Shown in pieces: positions 26,127-34,854 of a stretch of 64,000 nt of DNA. The position numbers and the translations under genes are program-made. The notes below the pieces were generated by a model, which saw nothing but the letters and a program-made list of their open reading frames with translations, did no database searches and was not told the origin of the DNA. Origin of the DNA: Oxalobacteraceae sp. CFBP 13730 (lineage in GTDB: Bacteria > Pseudomonadota > Gammaproteobacteria > Burkholderiales > Burkholderiaceae_D); the NCBI GenBank assembly GCA_014841835.1, contig JACYUQ010000004.1:62001-126000 (forward strand), given 5' to 3'. Position 1 is the stretch's first letter; each line of letters opens with the position of its first letter.

Positions 26127-27443
26127 ATGCTCGATATCGTCTCGGTACTGCTGGCGGTGGGCCTGCTCACGCTCTTGATCGCGTGGGGCAAGGTCCAGCC
26201 CCTGCTGGCCTTCGTGGCAGCGTCGCTGCTGGCGGCGCTGCTGCTGGGGGTGCCGCTGGCGCGCATCCCCGGCGCCATCGAAAAAGGCATCGGCGATTTG
26301 CTCGGCTCTCTGGTGGTGATCATCTGCCTGGGCGCCGTGTTCGGCAAACTGATCGCCGACAGTGGCGCGGCGCGCCGCATCGCCACCTGCCTGGTCGATG
26401 CGCTGGGGCCGCGCCGCCTGCCGATCGCGCTGACGATCACCGGCTTCGTGGTCGGCATCCCGCTGTACTACAACGTCGGCTTCGTGCTGCTGGTGCCGCT
26501 GATCTTCTCGCTCGTCTACAGCTCGGGACGGCCGGCCGTGGCGCTCGCAATTCCGCTGCTGGCGGGCCTGTCGATCGCGCACGGCTTCCTGCCGCCGCAC
26601 CCGTCGCCGGTGGCGCTGGTGGCCGCGATCCACGCCGACATGGGCACCACGCTGCTGTACGGGATCCTGGTGGCGGTGCCAACCCTGATCATCGCCGGGC
26701 CGGTGTTCGCCATGACGCTCACGCGTATCCAGGCCAAACCGGCCGCCATCTTCCAGGAGAGCCAGCAGGCACCGATTGCGCAGTTGCCCGGCGCGTTCAA
26801 CAGCTTCGCCACCGCGCTGCTGCCGGTACTGCTGCTGGGCGCGACGACGCTGGCGACGATGGCGCGGCCTGACCTCAATGGTGTGCTGGCGTTCTTTGCC
26901 AATCCGCTGGTCGTGATGCTCGTGTCGTATGCCGTGGCGATCGTCTCGCTCGGACTGGCGCAGGGCCGCTCGTTCGTCACCGTGATGCAGGGCCCGGCCG
27001 AGGCGATGCGCGAGATCGCACCGATCCTCCTGATCATCGCCGGCGCCGGCGCGCTCAAGCAGGTGCTGGTCGAATCGGGCGTCAGCGCCGATCTCGGTGC
27101 GCTGCTTTCGGGCTTGCCGGTGTCGCCGCTGGTGCTGGGCTGGCTGGTGGCGACCGTGATCCGCATCTGCCTGGGCTCGGCCACCGTGGCCGGCGTGACG
27201 GCCGGCGGCATCGTCGCCCCGCTCGTCCAGAGTTCGTGCGTCGACCCGAACCTGATGGTACTGGCCATCGGCGCCGGAAGCCTGATGTGCAGCCACGTCA
27301 ACGACTCCGGCTTCTGGATGTTCAAGGAATATTTTGGCCTGTCGCTGCAGGACACGTTCCGCTCCTGGACGCTGATGGAAACGCTGGTCGGTGTGTTCGG
27401 CCTGCTGTTCGTCCTGCTGCTGTCCCAACTTTTATCGCTGTGA
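26127..27443 (+). CDS. gntP: gluconate:H+ symporter (GntP family)
   Basis: A 438-residue inner-membrane symporter. It starts 12 bases after the receptor gene. The family phrases GIPLYYNVGFVLLVPLIFSL, IAHGFLPPHPSPVALVAAI (with the PPHPxP core of GntP proteins), GSATVAGVTAGGIVAPLV and MCSHVNDSGFWMFKEYFGLS are all intact, spread over about twelve membrane segments. With gntK it gives uptake and phosphorylation of gluconate or a related aldonate into the Entner-Doudoroff/pentose phosphate routes. Confidence 0.95.
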   Translation: MLDIVSVLLAVGLLTLLIAWGKVQPLLAFVAASLLAALLLGVPLARIPGAIEKGIGDLLGSLVVIICLGAVFGKLIADSGAARRIATCLVDALGPRRLPIALTITGFVVGIPLYYNVGFVLLVPLIFSLVYSSGRPAVALAIPLLAGLSIAHGFLPPHPSPVALVAAIHADMGTTLLYGILVAVPTLIIAGPVFAMTLTRIQAKPAAIFQESQQAPIAQLPGAFNSFATALLPVLLLGATTLATMARPDLNGVLAFFANPLVVMLVSYAVAIVSLGLAQGRSFVTVMQGPAEAMREIAPILLIIAGAGALKQVLVESGVSADLGALLSGLPVSPLVLGWLVATVIRICLGSATVAGVTAGGIVAPLVQSSCVDPNLMVLAIGAGSLMCSHVNDSGFWMFKEYFGLSLQDTFRSWTLMETLVGVFGLLFVLLLSQLLSL

Positions 27444-27463
27444 TCCGTTTCAAGGAAACCACC

Positions 27464-30400
27464 ATGATGACCAGGCTGTTTGTACTGTCGCGCGCCCTCG
27501 CGTTTTTGCTGTTTCTCTCCGCCACCGCATCTGCCGCGTCACTGTCGGCCTACCCCGCCATGCCGGTCGACCCGCGCGCGATCGTCGTGCGCGCCACCGG
27601 CGACGGCGTCACCGACGACAGCGCCGCCCTTCAGGCAGCGATCAACAGCGCGGCCAACGGGGGCCAGGGCGGCGTGGTGTTCCTGCCGTCCGGACGCTAT
27701 CGCGTCACGCGCTCGATCCTGATTCCGCTGGCGGTGCGCGTGTACGGCGTGGGGCCGACGCGCCCCGTGTTCGTGCTGGCGGCGAACACGCCTGGCTTCC
27801 AGAAAGGCGTCGCGAACATGGTGATCTTCACCGGCGGCGACCAGTACAGCGTGGGCAAGGTACCGATGCCGGTGCCGAGCGCCGTGCCGTTCAGTGCTGA
27901 AGACGGCAAGGCGGTGCGCAACGCCAATTCATCGACCTTCTATTCGGCGCTGTCGAACGTCGACTTCGAGATCAAGGACGGCAACCCGGCAGCCGCCGCC
28001 GTGCGCATGCACACGGCGCAGCACTCGAACCTGAGCCACATCGATTTTCATATCGGCTCGGGCCTGGCGGGCGTTTATCAAGTCGGCAACGTGGCCTACA
28101 ACCTGCGCTTTCACGGTGGCCGCTATGGGATCCTGAGCGAGAAGACCTCGCCCGCCTGGCAATTCACGCTGCTCGATTCGACCTTTGACGGCCAGCGCGA
28201 CGCCGCGATCCGCGAGCATGAAGCGAGCCTCACGCTGGTCAATGTCGACATCCGCAATACGCCAGTGGGTGTGGAGATCAACCGCGGTTATGGCGACTGG
28301 TTGTGGGGCAAGGACGTGCGCTTCGAGAACGTCAGCCGCGCTGCGCTGGTCGTCAGCAACGAGAACAATGTGTACACGCAGGTCGGTATGGAAAACGCCA
28401 GCGCGCGCAACGTGCCGACGTTCGTACGCTTTCGCGACAGTGGCAAGACGCTGGCCGGCAAGGGCCGCGACTACCTCGTGAAAGAATTCAACTACGGCCT
28501 GTTCATCCGGCAGATGGGCGAGCCGGGCCAGTTCTCGACCAACTACAAGACGGCGGCGCTGCCGGCCAATGCGGCGCCCGCACGCGCACTGCGCGCACTG
28601 CCAGCGTCGAACGACTGGGCCAATGTGCTGGACTTTGGCGCGAAGGGCGACGGCAGCACCGACGATACGGCGGCGCTCCAGAAAGCCATCGACAGCAAGC
28701 GCACGGTGTACCTGCCGCTGGGCTTTTACGTCGTCAACGACACGATCCGCATGAAGCCGGACACAGTGCTCATCGCGCTGCATCCGGGCCTGACGCAACT
28801 CGTGATTCCGAATGGCTCGCCGCAGTACCAGGGCATCGGCAGCCCGAAGGCATTGCTCGAAAGCGCGCGCGGCGGTGACGGCATCGTCTCGGGCCTGGGC
28901 CTGGCCACCGGTGAAGTCAACAACCGCGCCGTGGCGCTGCTGTGGCGTGCGGGCGAACAATCGCTGGTGGATGACGTGCGCATCCAGGGCGGTCATGGTA
29001 CGCGCCTGTACGACGGCAGCCGCGCCGACCCGTACAAGAAGGACGCCAGGTTCGACACGACCGCGCACTGGGATCGCCAGTATCCGAGCGTCTGGGTGAC
29101 CGACGGCGGCGGCGGCACGTTCTCGGGCATCTGGTCGCCCAGCGGCTATGCGCAGGCCGGCTTTTACGTCACCAACACCGCGACGCCCGGCAAGGTCTAC
29201 GAGCTCTCGGCCGAACACCACATCCGCGCCGAGATCGTGCTGGATAAGGTGCAGAACTGGGAATTTCTGGCGCCGCAGACCGAGGAAGAAGTGCGCGACG
29301 GCGCCGACGCGGTGTCGGTCGAGATCCGCAACTCGAAGAACATCCTGTTTGCCAACTACCACGGCTACCGCGTGACGCGTTCATACAAGCCCATGCCGGC
29401 CGCGATCCTGGTTACCAATTCCAGCGACATCCGTTTTCGCAACGTGCACGTGAACGGCGAGAGCGGCTTTGCCAGCTGCGACGACGCCGGCTGCGCCACC
29501 TATCTGCGCGCCAGCAAGTTCGCCTACGAGAATGCGATCCGCGACGTGACCAACAAGCTCGATGTGCGCGAGCGCGAGTTCGCCGTGTTCGACTACAGCG
29601 GCGCGCAGCGCAAGGCGCCTGCACCGCTGGGCAAGGTCGACAAGCTCGAAAGCGGCTTCTATTCGATCGCCGGCGGCGCTGTCGATGCAGAGGGCAAGCT
29701 GTACTTCGTCGACCGTCACTGGAAACGCATCTTCAGCTGGACGAAGGATGAAGGCCTGGTCGTGGTGCGCGATGCGCCGCTCGATCCGGTCAACCTGGCG
29801 ATCGACAACAGCGGCAACCTGATGGTGCTGTCGTCGTATGGCCCGCAGGCGAGCGTGTATGCGTTCGATCCGCGCAAGCCGGGCCTGGACATGACGATGA
29901 TCCAGCCGACGCCAGTGGCGGCGGCCCGCAACAGTGGGCGCATCGCGGTGCCCGTCAACTTCTGGCAGAACGGCGAATTCAAGGACCAGCTCAATCCGGA
30001 TACCTACGAGTTCACGACGCTCGCGGAGATGTTCGCGCGCGACGTGGCGCTCCCGAAAGCCAACCAATACGTCTCGCCCGACGGCAGCCTGGCACTGCCG
30101 GCGTACCGCGTGCTGCGCCAGGGCGCGGCGGACCACCTGGGCTGGCGCTGGGCCGACTCGCTGCAGACGCACGGTTTTGTCACGGCCCCGGTGGATGGCC
30201 GCGTGGTGTTTACCAACGGCTCGGAAAACCGCACCTTCAGCGGCGTGGTGGGTGCTGGCGGCGGGATCACTGACCTCAAGCTCGTGGCCAACCGCGGCGG
30301 TGAAGGCGCGGCAGTCGCGCCAAATGGCGACGTGTACGTGGCCAACGGCCAGGTCTTCATTTACGGCAAGGACGGCAAGCAAAAAGGGCGCATCGACGTG

Positions 30401-30496
30401 CCGGAGCGCCCGCTGCAACTGCTGTTTGGCGGCGCAAACAAACGCACGCTGTTCATCCTGACCCACCATGCGCTGTACGCAACGCAGATCAATTGA
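27464..30496 (+). CDS. exported double beta-helix protein (GH55/pectate_lyase_3-like) with gluconolactonase-like propeller
   Basis: A 1010-residue protein starting at the ATG after AAGGAAACC; the signal peptide ends at ATASAAS. Two pectate_lyase_3-type starts are seen: AIVVRATGDGVTDDSAALQA (about 38-57) and NVLDFGAKGDGSTDDTAALQ (about 387-406). Two such right-handed helices in one chain are the layout of GH55 exo-beta-1,3-glucanases. From about residue 725 (GFYSIAGGAVDAEGKLYFVD) the chain looks like an SMP-30/gluconolactonase six-bladed propeller, ending with EGAAVAPNGDVYVANGQVFIY and LQLLFGGANKRTLFILTHHA, close to the lactonase end motif. This suggests a periplasmic enzyme that frees and opens an aldonolactone for gntP/gntK. 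The exact reaction is inference. Confidence 0.75.
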   Translation: MMTRLFVLSRALAFLLFLSATASAASLSAYPAMPVDPRAIVVRATGDGVTDDSAALQAAINSAANGGQGGVVFLPSGRYRVTRSILIPLAVRVYGVGPTRPVFVLAANTPGFQKGVANMVIFTGGDQYSVGKVPMPVPSAVPFSAEDGKAVRNANSSTFYSALSNVDFEIKDGNPAAAAVRMHTAQHSNLSHIDFHIGSGLAGVYQVGNVAYNLRFHGGRYGILSEKTSPAWQFTLLDSTFDGQRDAAIREHEASLTLVNVDIRNTPVGVEINRGYGDWLWGKDVRFENVSRAALVVSNENNVYTQVGMENASARNVPTFVRFRDSGKTLAGKGRDYLVKEFNYGLFIRQMGEPGQFSTNYKTAALPANAAPARALRALPASNDWANVLDFGAKGDGSTDDTAALQKAIDSKRTVYLPLGFYVVNDTIRMKPDTVLIALHPGLTQLVIPNGSPQYQGIGSPKALLESARGGDGIVSGLGLATGEVNNRAVALLWRAGEQSLVDDVRIQGGHGTRLYDGSRADPYKKDARFDTTAHWDRQYPSVWVTDGGGGTFSGIWSPSGYAQAGFYVTNTATPGKVYELSAEHHIRAEIVLDKVQNWEFLAPQTEEEVRDGADAVSVEIRNSKNILFANYHGYRVTRSYKPMPAAILVTNSSDIRFRNVHVNGESGFASCDDAGCATYLRASKFAYENAIRDVTNKLDVREREFAVFDYSGAQRKAPAPLGKVDKLESGFYSIAGGAVDAEGKLYFVDRHWKRIFSWTKDEGLVVVRDAPLDPVNLAIDNSGNLMVLSSYGPQASVYAFDPRKPGLDMTMIQPTPVAAARNSGRIAVPVNFWQNGEFKDQLNPDTYEFTTLAEMFARDVALPKANQYVSPDGSLALPAYRVLRQGAADHLGWRWADSLQTHGFVTAPVDGRVVFTNGSENRTFSGVVGAGGGITDLKLVANRGGEGAAVAPNGDVYVANGQVFIYGKDGKQKGRIDVPERPLQLLFGGANKRTLFILTHHALYATQIN

Positions 30497-30506
30497 GGAC
30501 ACCACG

Positions 30507-31283
30507 ATGAAACGCATCACCAGGGCGCTAGGCGCAGCGCTGTTGCTGGCAGCGGCAGCGGACGGCATGGCCGAGGACCAGTTCAAACTGCTGGTACTGG
30601 CCATGCCCGGCAAATACCACTACGAATACATCCCGATCGCGCGCGACAGCCTGGAGCGCATGGCCAAGCTGCACGCGTTCGAACTCACCTACACCAACAA
30701 GCCGCAGGTGTTCGAGGGCGACCTGACGCAGTACGCGGCCGTGATGTTCCTGAACACGCCGGGCGAAGAGCTGAACGCGGCGCAGCGCGCGAAGTTCGAG
30801 GCCTATATGCGCGGCGGGGGCAACGCGATCGTCGTGCACCGCGCAGCGATCACGCCGCCGAATGACTGGGTCTGGTACGAAAAAATGGTGGGGCGCTCGG
30901 TCGGCCCGCACCCGAAGCTGCAGACGGGCGTGGTGACGGTCGTCGATCAGAACTTCCCCGCCACCTTCGGCCTGCCCGCACGCTGGATCTGGAGCGACGA
31001 GTTCTACGTCACGACCAATCCGTATCAGGTAAAAATCGACACGGTGCTGAGCGTGGACGAGTCGAGCTACGACACGACGAAGATCTGGCCCGGGCAGACC
31101 GTGAAGGGCATGGGCAAGGACCACCCGATCGCCTGGCACCACCGGCACGAACAGGGGCGCGTGTTCGTCACCACGCTGGGGCACAACGGCGAGATGTACC
31201 GCGATCCGCAGTACCTGAATCATCTGCTGGGCGGGATTTACTGGAGTGCGACGGGGTTGGGCAGGGCCGGGACCGGCCATTGA
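30507..31283 (+). CDS. ThuA-like domain protein, exported
   Basis: A 258-residue protein; the ATG at 30507 lies 10 bases after the preceding stop and opens a signal peptide ending near ADGMAEDQ. The rest is a ThuA/trehalose-utilisation fold (glutamine-amidotransferase-like): MPGKYHYEYIPIARDSLERM, YAAVMFLNTPGEELNAAQRAKFEAYMRGGG, VVHRAAITPPNDWVWYEKMVG, HPIAWHHRHEQGRVFVTTLGH. ThuA proteins act in metabolism of oxidised (keto) sugars or as structural partners of glycosidases; biochemical roles are not settled. As last gene of the gluconate cluster it probably helps process the same imported sugar. Confidence 0.85.
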   Translation: MKRITRALGAALLLAAAADGMAEDQFKLLVLAMPGKYHYEYIPIARDSLERMAKLHAFELTYTNKPQVFEGDLTQYAAVMFLNTPGEELNAAQRAKFEAYMRGGGNAIVVHRAAITPPNDWVWYEKMVGRSVGPHPKLQTGVVTVVDQNFPATFGLPARWIWSDEFYVTTNPYQVKIDTVLSVDESSYDTTKIWPGQTVKGMGKDHPIAWHHRHEQGRVFVTTLGHNGEMYRDPQYLNHLLGGIYWSATGLGRAGTGH

Positions 31284-31323
31284 ATCGTTGGCAGCATTCG
31301 GGCACCGAGGTACCCTGGGTCTT

Positions 31324-31790
31324 TCATGGGAGTTTGCTGTTTGCCAGATACTGACGATAGCGTTCAATGTACGCGATGACCTGCTCAGCCCCTGCCTGGG
31401 TTTCGACAAGTTCAATGGGTGTCTTGCCGTTCAAGTGAGGGTTGGGTTCTTCCATCCACTTGAACGCCTTGCCCCGGCTCCCCCTCACGGGTGTTGCCAA
31501 CGAAAGCACTTGCTCCAACAAATCCGGCCTTGCGTACCAGGATTCTGGCTTCATGGTTGGCTTGCGTCCGGGAATAACTCTCGGCAGCTGCGCTATCGCC
31601 AATTCTTCCAGACTAATATGTGTCCGCACCCAATGTGCAAGTTCAGCCAGCTCGCTATTCGGAACGCGCTGATGGTGCCGCGCAGGCACCACTAACCCGA
31701 TTTGTACATTGGTATGAGAACGGATCAGGCTTAACGCTGGTGCAATGTGAGTGTCGTTGGTAACAATGACCGCTTGCTCGACCTCGTCAT
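31324..31790 (-). pseudogene. 5'-truncated NYN/PIN-like nuclease-domain gene
   Basis: The reading frame from about 31790 down to 31324 encodes DEVEQAVIVTNDTHIAPALS, then NVQIGLVVPARHHQRVPN, LADHVR-type helices (ELAHWVRTHISLEELAIAQLP) and KPESWYA, the C-terminal half of a NYN (LabA-like PIN) RNase domain, including the conserved TNDT acidic site. The tail NPHLNGKTPIELVETQAG resembles the DUF2384 (MbcA/Xre antitoxin-type) end. The first half of the NYN domain, with the DGFN motif, is missing: the frame meets a 64-base insertion-sequence end at 31787-31850 and then a TAG. No proper start is left, although a GTG at 31690-31692 could give a 122-residue remnant. Confidence 0.65.
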
Positions 31791-31850
31791 GTAGAGCTTT
31801 CTGTGTCTTGAGTTGAAAATTCCACTTCTGATCGCGCTCTTTTTCAGGGG
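31787..31850 (-). mobile_element. solo left end of an IS3-family element
   Basis: About 64 bases matching 34582-34645, the leader of the decayed IS3 element, with about six to eight differences. Read on the minus strand it starts close to TGCCCCTGAAAAAGAGCGCG, consistent with a 5'-TG terminus, and breaks off just after the ATG of orfA, where the NYN gene resumes. It appears to be what is left of an insertion that removed the 5' half of that gene. Confidence 0.6.
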
Positions 31851-32119
31851 CATTACCCTAACGGTCTGCCCAGTACTCCCCGTGATTGGTTCTCAGGCGT
31901 TGGCAAGTTTCACATTCGCTTTGAGCACAGGCCAGATATTCACACTGCACATCTTTCTTTGGCTATTGCAGTCATCTGTTCACGATTCGTAAAGGACTTA
32001 TCTTAGCGGCCCCAAATAACGAGGCGATAACGTTTGGGTGGCTATCGATCCTGAATTAAAAATAATTCTTAACCGCTAACGCTCATCATAAGCTGCATAG
32101 CCGATGTCTCCGTACTCGA
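31851..32119. other. AT-rich intergenic region
   Basis: About 270 bases of low GC between the insertion-sequence end and the orphan metallopeptidase-like gene. No gene, RNA or clear terminator seen. Confidence 0.35.
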
Positions 32120-33454
32120 TTAGAATACAGGCGGGTATAAATCTTTGTATGGCATAAAAAATTTTTTAGAAGGATTTTCCCTCATGACATTTTCTAAATT
32201 GCTCATTAGAGGCAAGTAATCTTCAAATATTTTCTCACTTTTGATTTTTGATTGGTTCGGCATATGTATTGTGCTTCCATCCTCGGTAAGCATCATGCTC
32301 ATAACTTTTAAATTAGAAAATCCTATTTCTCCTGCCGGGGCCTTCAAAATTCTCCAGCGATTATATGATATGCTTTCAGATAGAATTGCGAAGGATGGGT
32401 AATTTCTATCATAGCGCCGCAATCGTTGAAGGGCAGGTAAGAGCTCCATATTGGTCGCGTCAATAAATCCATGTCGGAAATAGATTTTATAGAACTTAAC
32501 TATTAAGCCATATGGATCGGAGCATAATAAGGAATTGTAGTTTGCCCCTTCTCCGTTAGTCCAGTTATGCAACGCGATAATTAATTTGAACGCGATGATT
32601 TGACGTGAACTCCCACGACGCATGTCTTGTGCCAAAATTTGGCCCGCGGCCGGGGTCATGAATCCCATTCCATTGGCAAGCCTTGCAACATCCATACTCG
32701 ATACATTTAATGAAAATGTTGCTATTGCGCAAAACAAGCGCATTAAATTTCGAAGTGAGAGATTAGGGAAGTGAATTTTGCTGAGATAAAGTAACGTTGA
32801 GTATTCGGTGAAACGTGAATCATTCAAGTGCTCGGAAAATTCTCTCTCAATAATTCTCGTTGCGACAAATTTTTCGTCACCTTTCAAAGTCTCCGTGTCT
32901 TTTATTCTAATAAGGATTTCGTTTGCCGTAGCATGTGCCTCCAATAGCGATAACATACTGATAGGAAGCTGATGAATTTTCTCCCCATCCTTAACGTAGA
33001 GCACTGAAAGAACAGGCCCAAATTTTTCATCTACTTCTATTTTGTGCTTGAGCACAGACCCTTCCAAGTTCTCCCGCCCGCCTGCACGGAGTGCTAGGTG
33101 TGAGTCTAGTTCAGACGTATTCAAATGAAAAACAGAAAGAGCAGGCTGATAGTTTAATTTTTCTTCAATAGCCTTTAATAAAATCGCTTTTCTGTACGTA
33201 TACTCCATGCCCCACACGCTAGTAGTGGTATCTATATAATGAGTTAGCTCATGCATCATTAGTGAGCGAACTCTGATTGCGTCTAGTAGGTCTTGCCCGC
33301 CTATCCCCTTTAAACTACGAAGGTGAGACTCGATCTTTAATTTTTCATCTTTTGTATATTTTTCAATCCAGATGAGCAACGAATAAAAATCGAAATAACC
33401 ATCACTTTGAGTGTCACTACCGTTTTTAAAAGCATTTTTCATAAAACAATCCAA
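32120..33454 (-). CDS. orphan protein with HExxH-type metallopeptidase motif
   Basis: A 444-residue protein I cannot assign to a family. Residues 62-90 contain RVRSLMMHELTHYIDTTTSV, a zinc-metallopeptidase HExxH motif (HELTH) in a helix after a basic segment. A glutamate 100 residues later, in SMLSLLEAHATANEIL (about 174-189), could be the third zinc ligand as in gluzincin-like enzymes. No signal peptide or membrane helix is seen, so it is probably cytoplasmic. Codon use and GC are far below the rest of the window, and it lies between insertion-sequence remnants, all pointing to recent transfer. Function could be phage defence, toxin or regulation; none is shown. Confidence 0.7.
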   Translation of the reverse strand: MDCFMKNAFKNGSDTQSDGYFDFYSLLIWIEKYTKDEKLKIESHLRSLKGIGGQDLLDAIRVRSLMMHELTHYIDTTTSVWGMEYTYRKAILLKAIEEKLNYQPALSVFHLNTSELDSHLALRAGGRENLEGSVLKHKIEVDEKFGPVLSVLYVKDGEKIHQLPISMLSLLEAHATANEILIRIKDTETLKGDEKFVATRIIEREFSEHLNDSRFTEYSTLLYLSKIHFPNLSLRNLMRLFCAIATFSLNVSSMDVARLANGMGFMTPAAGQILAQDMRRGSSRQIIAFKLIIALHNWTNGEGANYNSLLCSDPYGLIVKFYKIYFRHGFIDATNMELLPALQRLRRYDRNYPSFAILSESISYNRWRILKAPAGEIGFSNLKVMSMMLTEDGSTIHMPNQSKIKSEKIFEDYLPLMSNLENVMRENPSKKFFMPYKDLYPPVF

Positions 33455-33472
33455 TTTTCATAACTTTAAGGT

Positions 33473-34648
33473 TAGTCCCCCTATTTTTGGAGCTCGCTAA
33501 AAGTATAGGTTAATCGACAAGAGCAAGTTATTTTTTGGTGTGATGCCGCCGAGCTGCATGTTGGGCCGGTTGTAATTGTAGTTCCATAGCCATCGGGTGG
33601 CAATTCCTGGATGTTGGCGAGCGTTTCAAAAAGGTAATAACTCAGCTAATCATAGCGCACGGTCCTGCTGTAACACTGCAAGTACAATTTTTAATGGGTG
33701 CAACCTAGTTGAATGAAATCGATGCAGATTCCGCGCTTGGCAACCTAGGCTAACGTTACGGCGCTGAGGTATTCCAAGCCGTTGTCGCAGCGAATCGTAA
33801 CTGTATGCCACGCCATTTGATAGTCCGGTGCAGCGGTCTAATGACGGTTAGGAAGGTAGCAAGAAGTCGACCTTGATTCCCAAACCTTTCCGATTGAAAT
33901 CATCGATGACGAACAGGCAGATGCTCTCCGTCGGCAAGTTGGTCATGCATGAAGTCCATCGACCAGCTCTATTCGATTTCAGTCAGCACCGCCAGCGGCA
34001 GCGGCTTCTCGCGCACAAGGCGATGGCGGGCTTGATACTCAAATTCAGCTCAAGCTCACGGTAAATACGGTAGAGCCCCTCGTGGTTCCATTTAAATTTC
34101 CTTTACGTTGCGTTGGTAAAGGAAGCACAGCAAAGCCCCAGTTGCACTGATTGTTTATCAGAGGCACCAACCATTCAGCGATGAGGCTATTTCCTGCGTT
34201 CAGCTTGGTCTTGTACCGGTAGCAGGTCTGGCTGATGCCAAACGCCCAATATCCCAGGTTAATCGTGGCTAACCGCTGTGCCATGACCCATTGCGCGATC
34301 TCTCGCCGCTGAGATAGCACTACCACTTTTTGTCAGTGCCTCGGCGACGATTTCGGCCTTCATCCGCTCTTCGTCGTAGATCTTCTTCAGTCGCCGATTC
34401 TCGTCCCCCAGCCCCTTCATACATGCCATGAGCGACGCGTCCATACCGCCGTACTTGGCGCGCTATTTATAGAACTTGGCGTTGTTGATGCCGTGCTCGC
34501 AGCATAGTTTGGTAAAGAGCTACCGGCTCCGCCTTGCTTGAGGAAAAGGTGATGATCTGCTGTCGACAAAGCGGGACTTCTTCATGTAGAGCTTTCTGTG
34601 TCTTAAGTAGAAAATTGCACTTCTGATCGCGCTCTTTTTTGGGGGGGT
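33473..34648 (-). mobile_element. decayed IS3-family (IS407-group-like) insertion sequence
   Basis: Fragments of both transposase genes read on the minus strand. The left end is near 34648 (ACCCCCCCAAAAAAGAGCGC) and the possible right end near 33473 (AGTCCCCCTATTTTTGG), giving about 1.18 kb, the normal size of this group. Terminal repeats are diverged, and I could not identify a target duplication. Confidence 0.7.
33536..34585 (-). pseudogene. IS3-family transposase orfA/orfB, multiply broken
   Basis: orfA starts MKKSRF at 34585 but shifts frame within ten codons; later pieces KYGGMDASLMACMKGL and ENRRLKKIYDEERMKAEIV are recognisable. orfB pieces REIAQWVMAQRLATINLGYW and AFGISQTCYRYKTKLNAGN are followed by frameshifts, an in-frame stop in the EIE-stop-SWSMDFMHDQL region of the DDE catalytic core, and the C-terminal WLWNYNYNRPNMQLGGIT near 33540. 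At least four disabling changes mean it cannot move by itself. Confidence 0.85.
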
Positions 34649-34712
34649 TCCTGGGTGCGCAATGGCGATGCGAACATTTTTTCTGCTCGTACCATAATCA
34701 CTCCGTAGAAAT

Positions 34713-34740
34713 GAAAAAACCGGCTTGCGCCGGCTTTTTC
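34713..34740 (-). terminator. terminator downstream of the cobN-PepSY operon
   Basis: AAAAAACCGGC, TTGC loop and GCCGGCTTTTT form a symmetric hairpin that could act in both directions. It lies 115 bases past the end of the minus-strand PepSY gene, between the operon and the insertion sequence. Confidence 0.8.
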
Positions 34741-34854
34741 CCCCGCGCTCCAGATGGTCTAGCCACACCGGTGTCGCGGATTAGTTGTTGGACCAAGTGT
34801 AGCAGACTTCATCGGCATCATCCAGGACGTGGGAATCTCGCAACAAGATGGCGC

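Noticed and set aside
24528..27428. Open frame of 966 codons on the minus strand
   Set aside because: Antisense to the second TonB receptor and gntP; no protein-like features.
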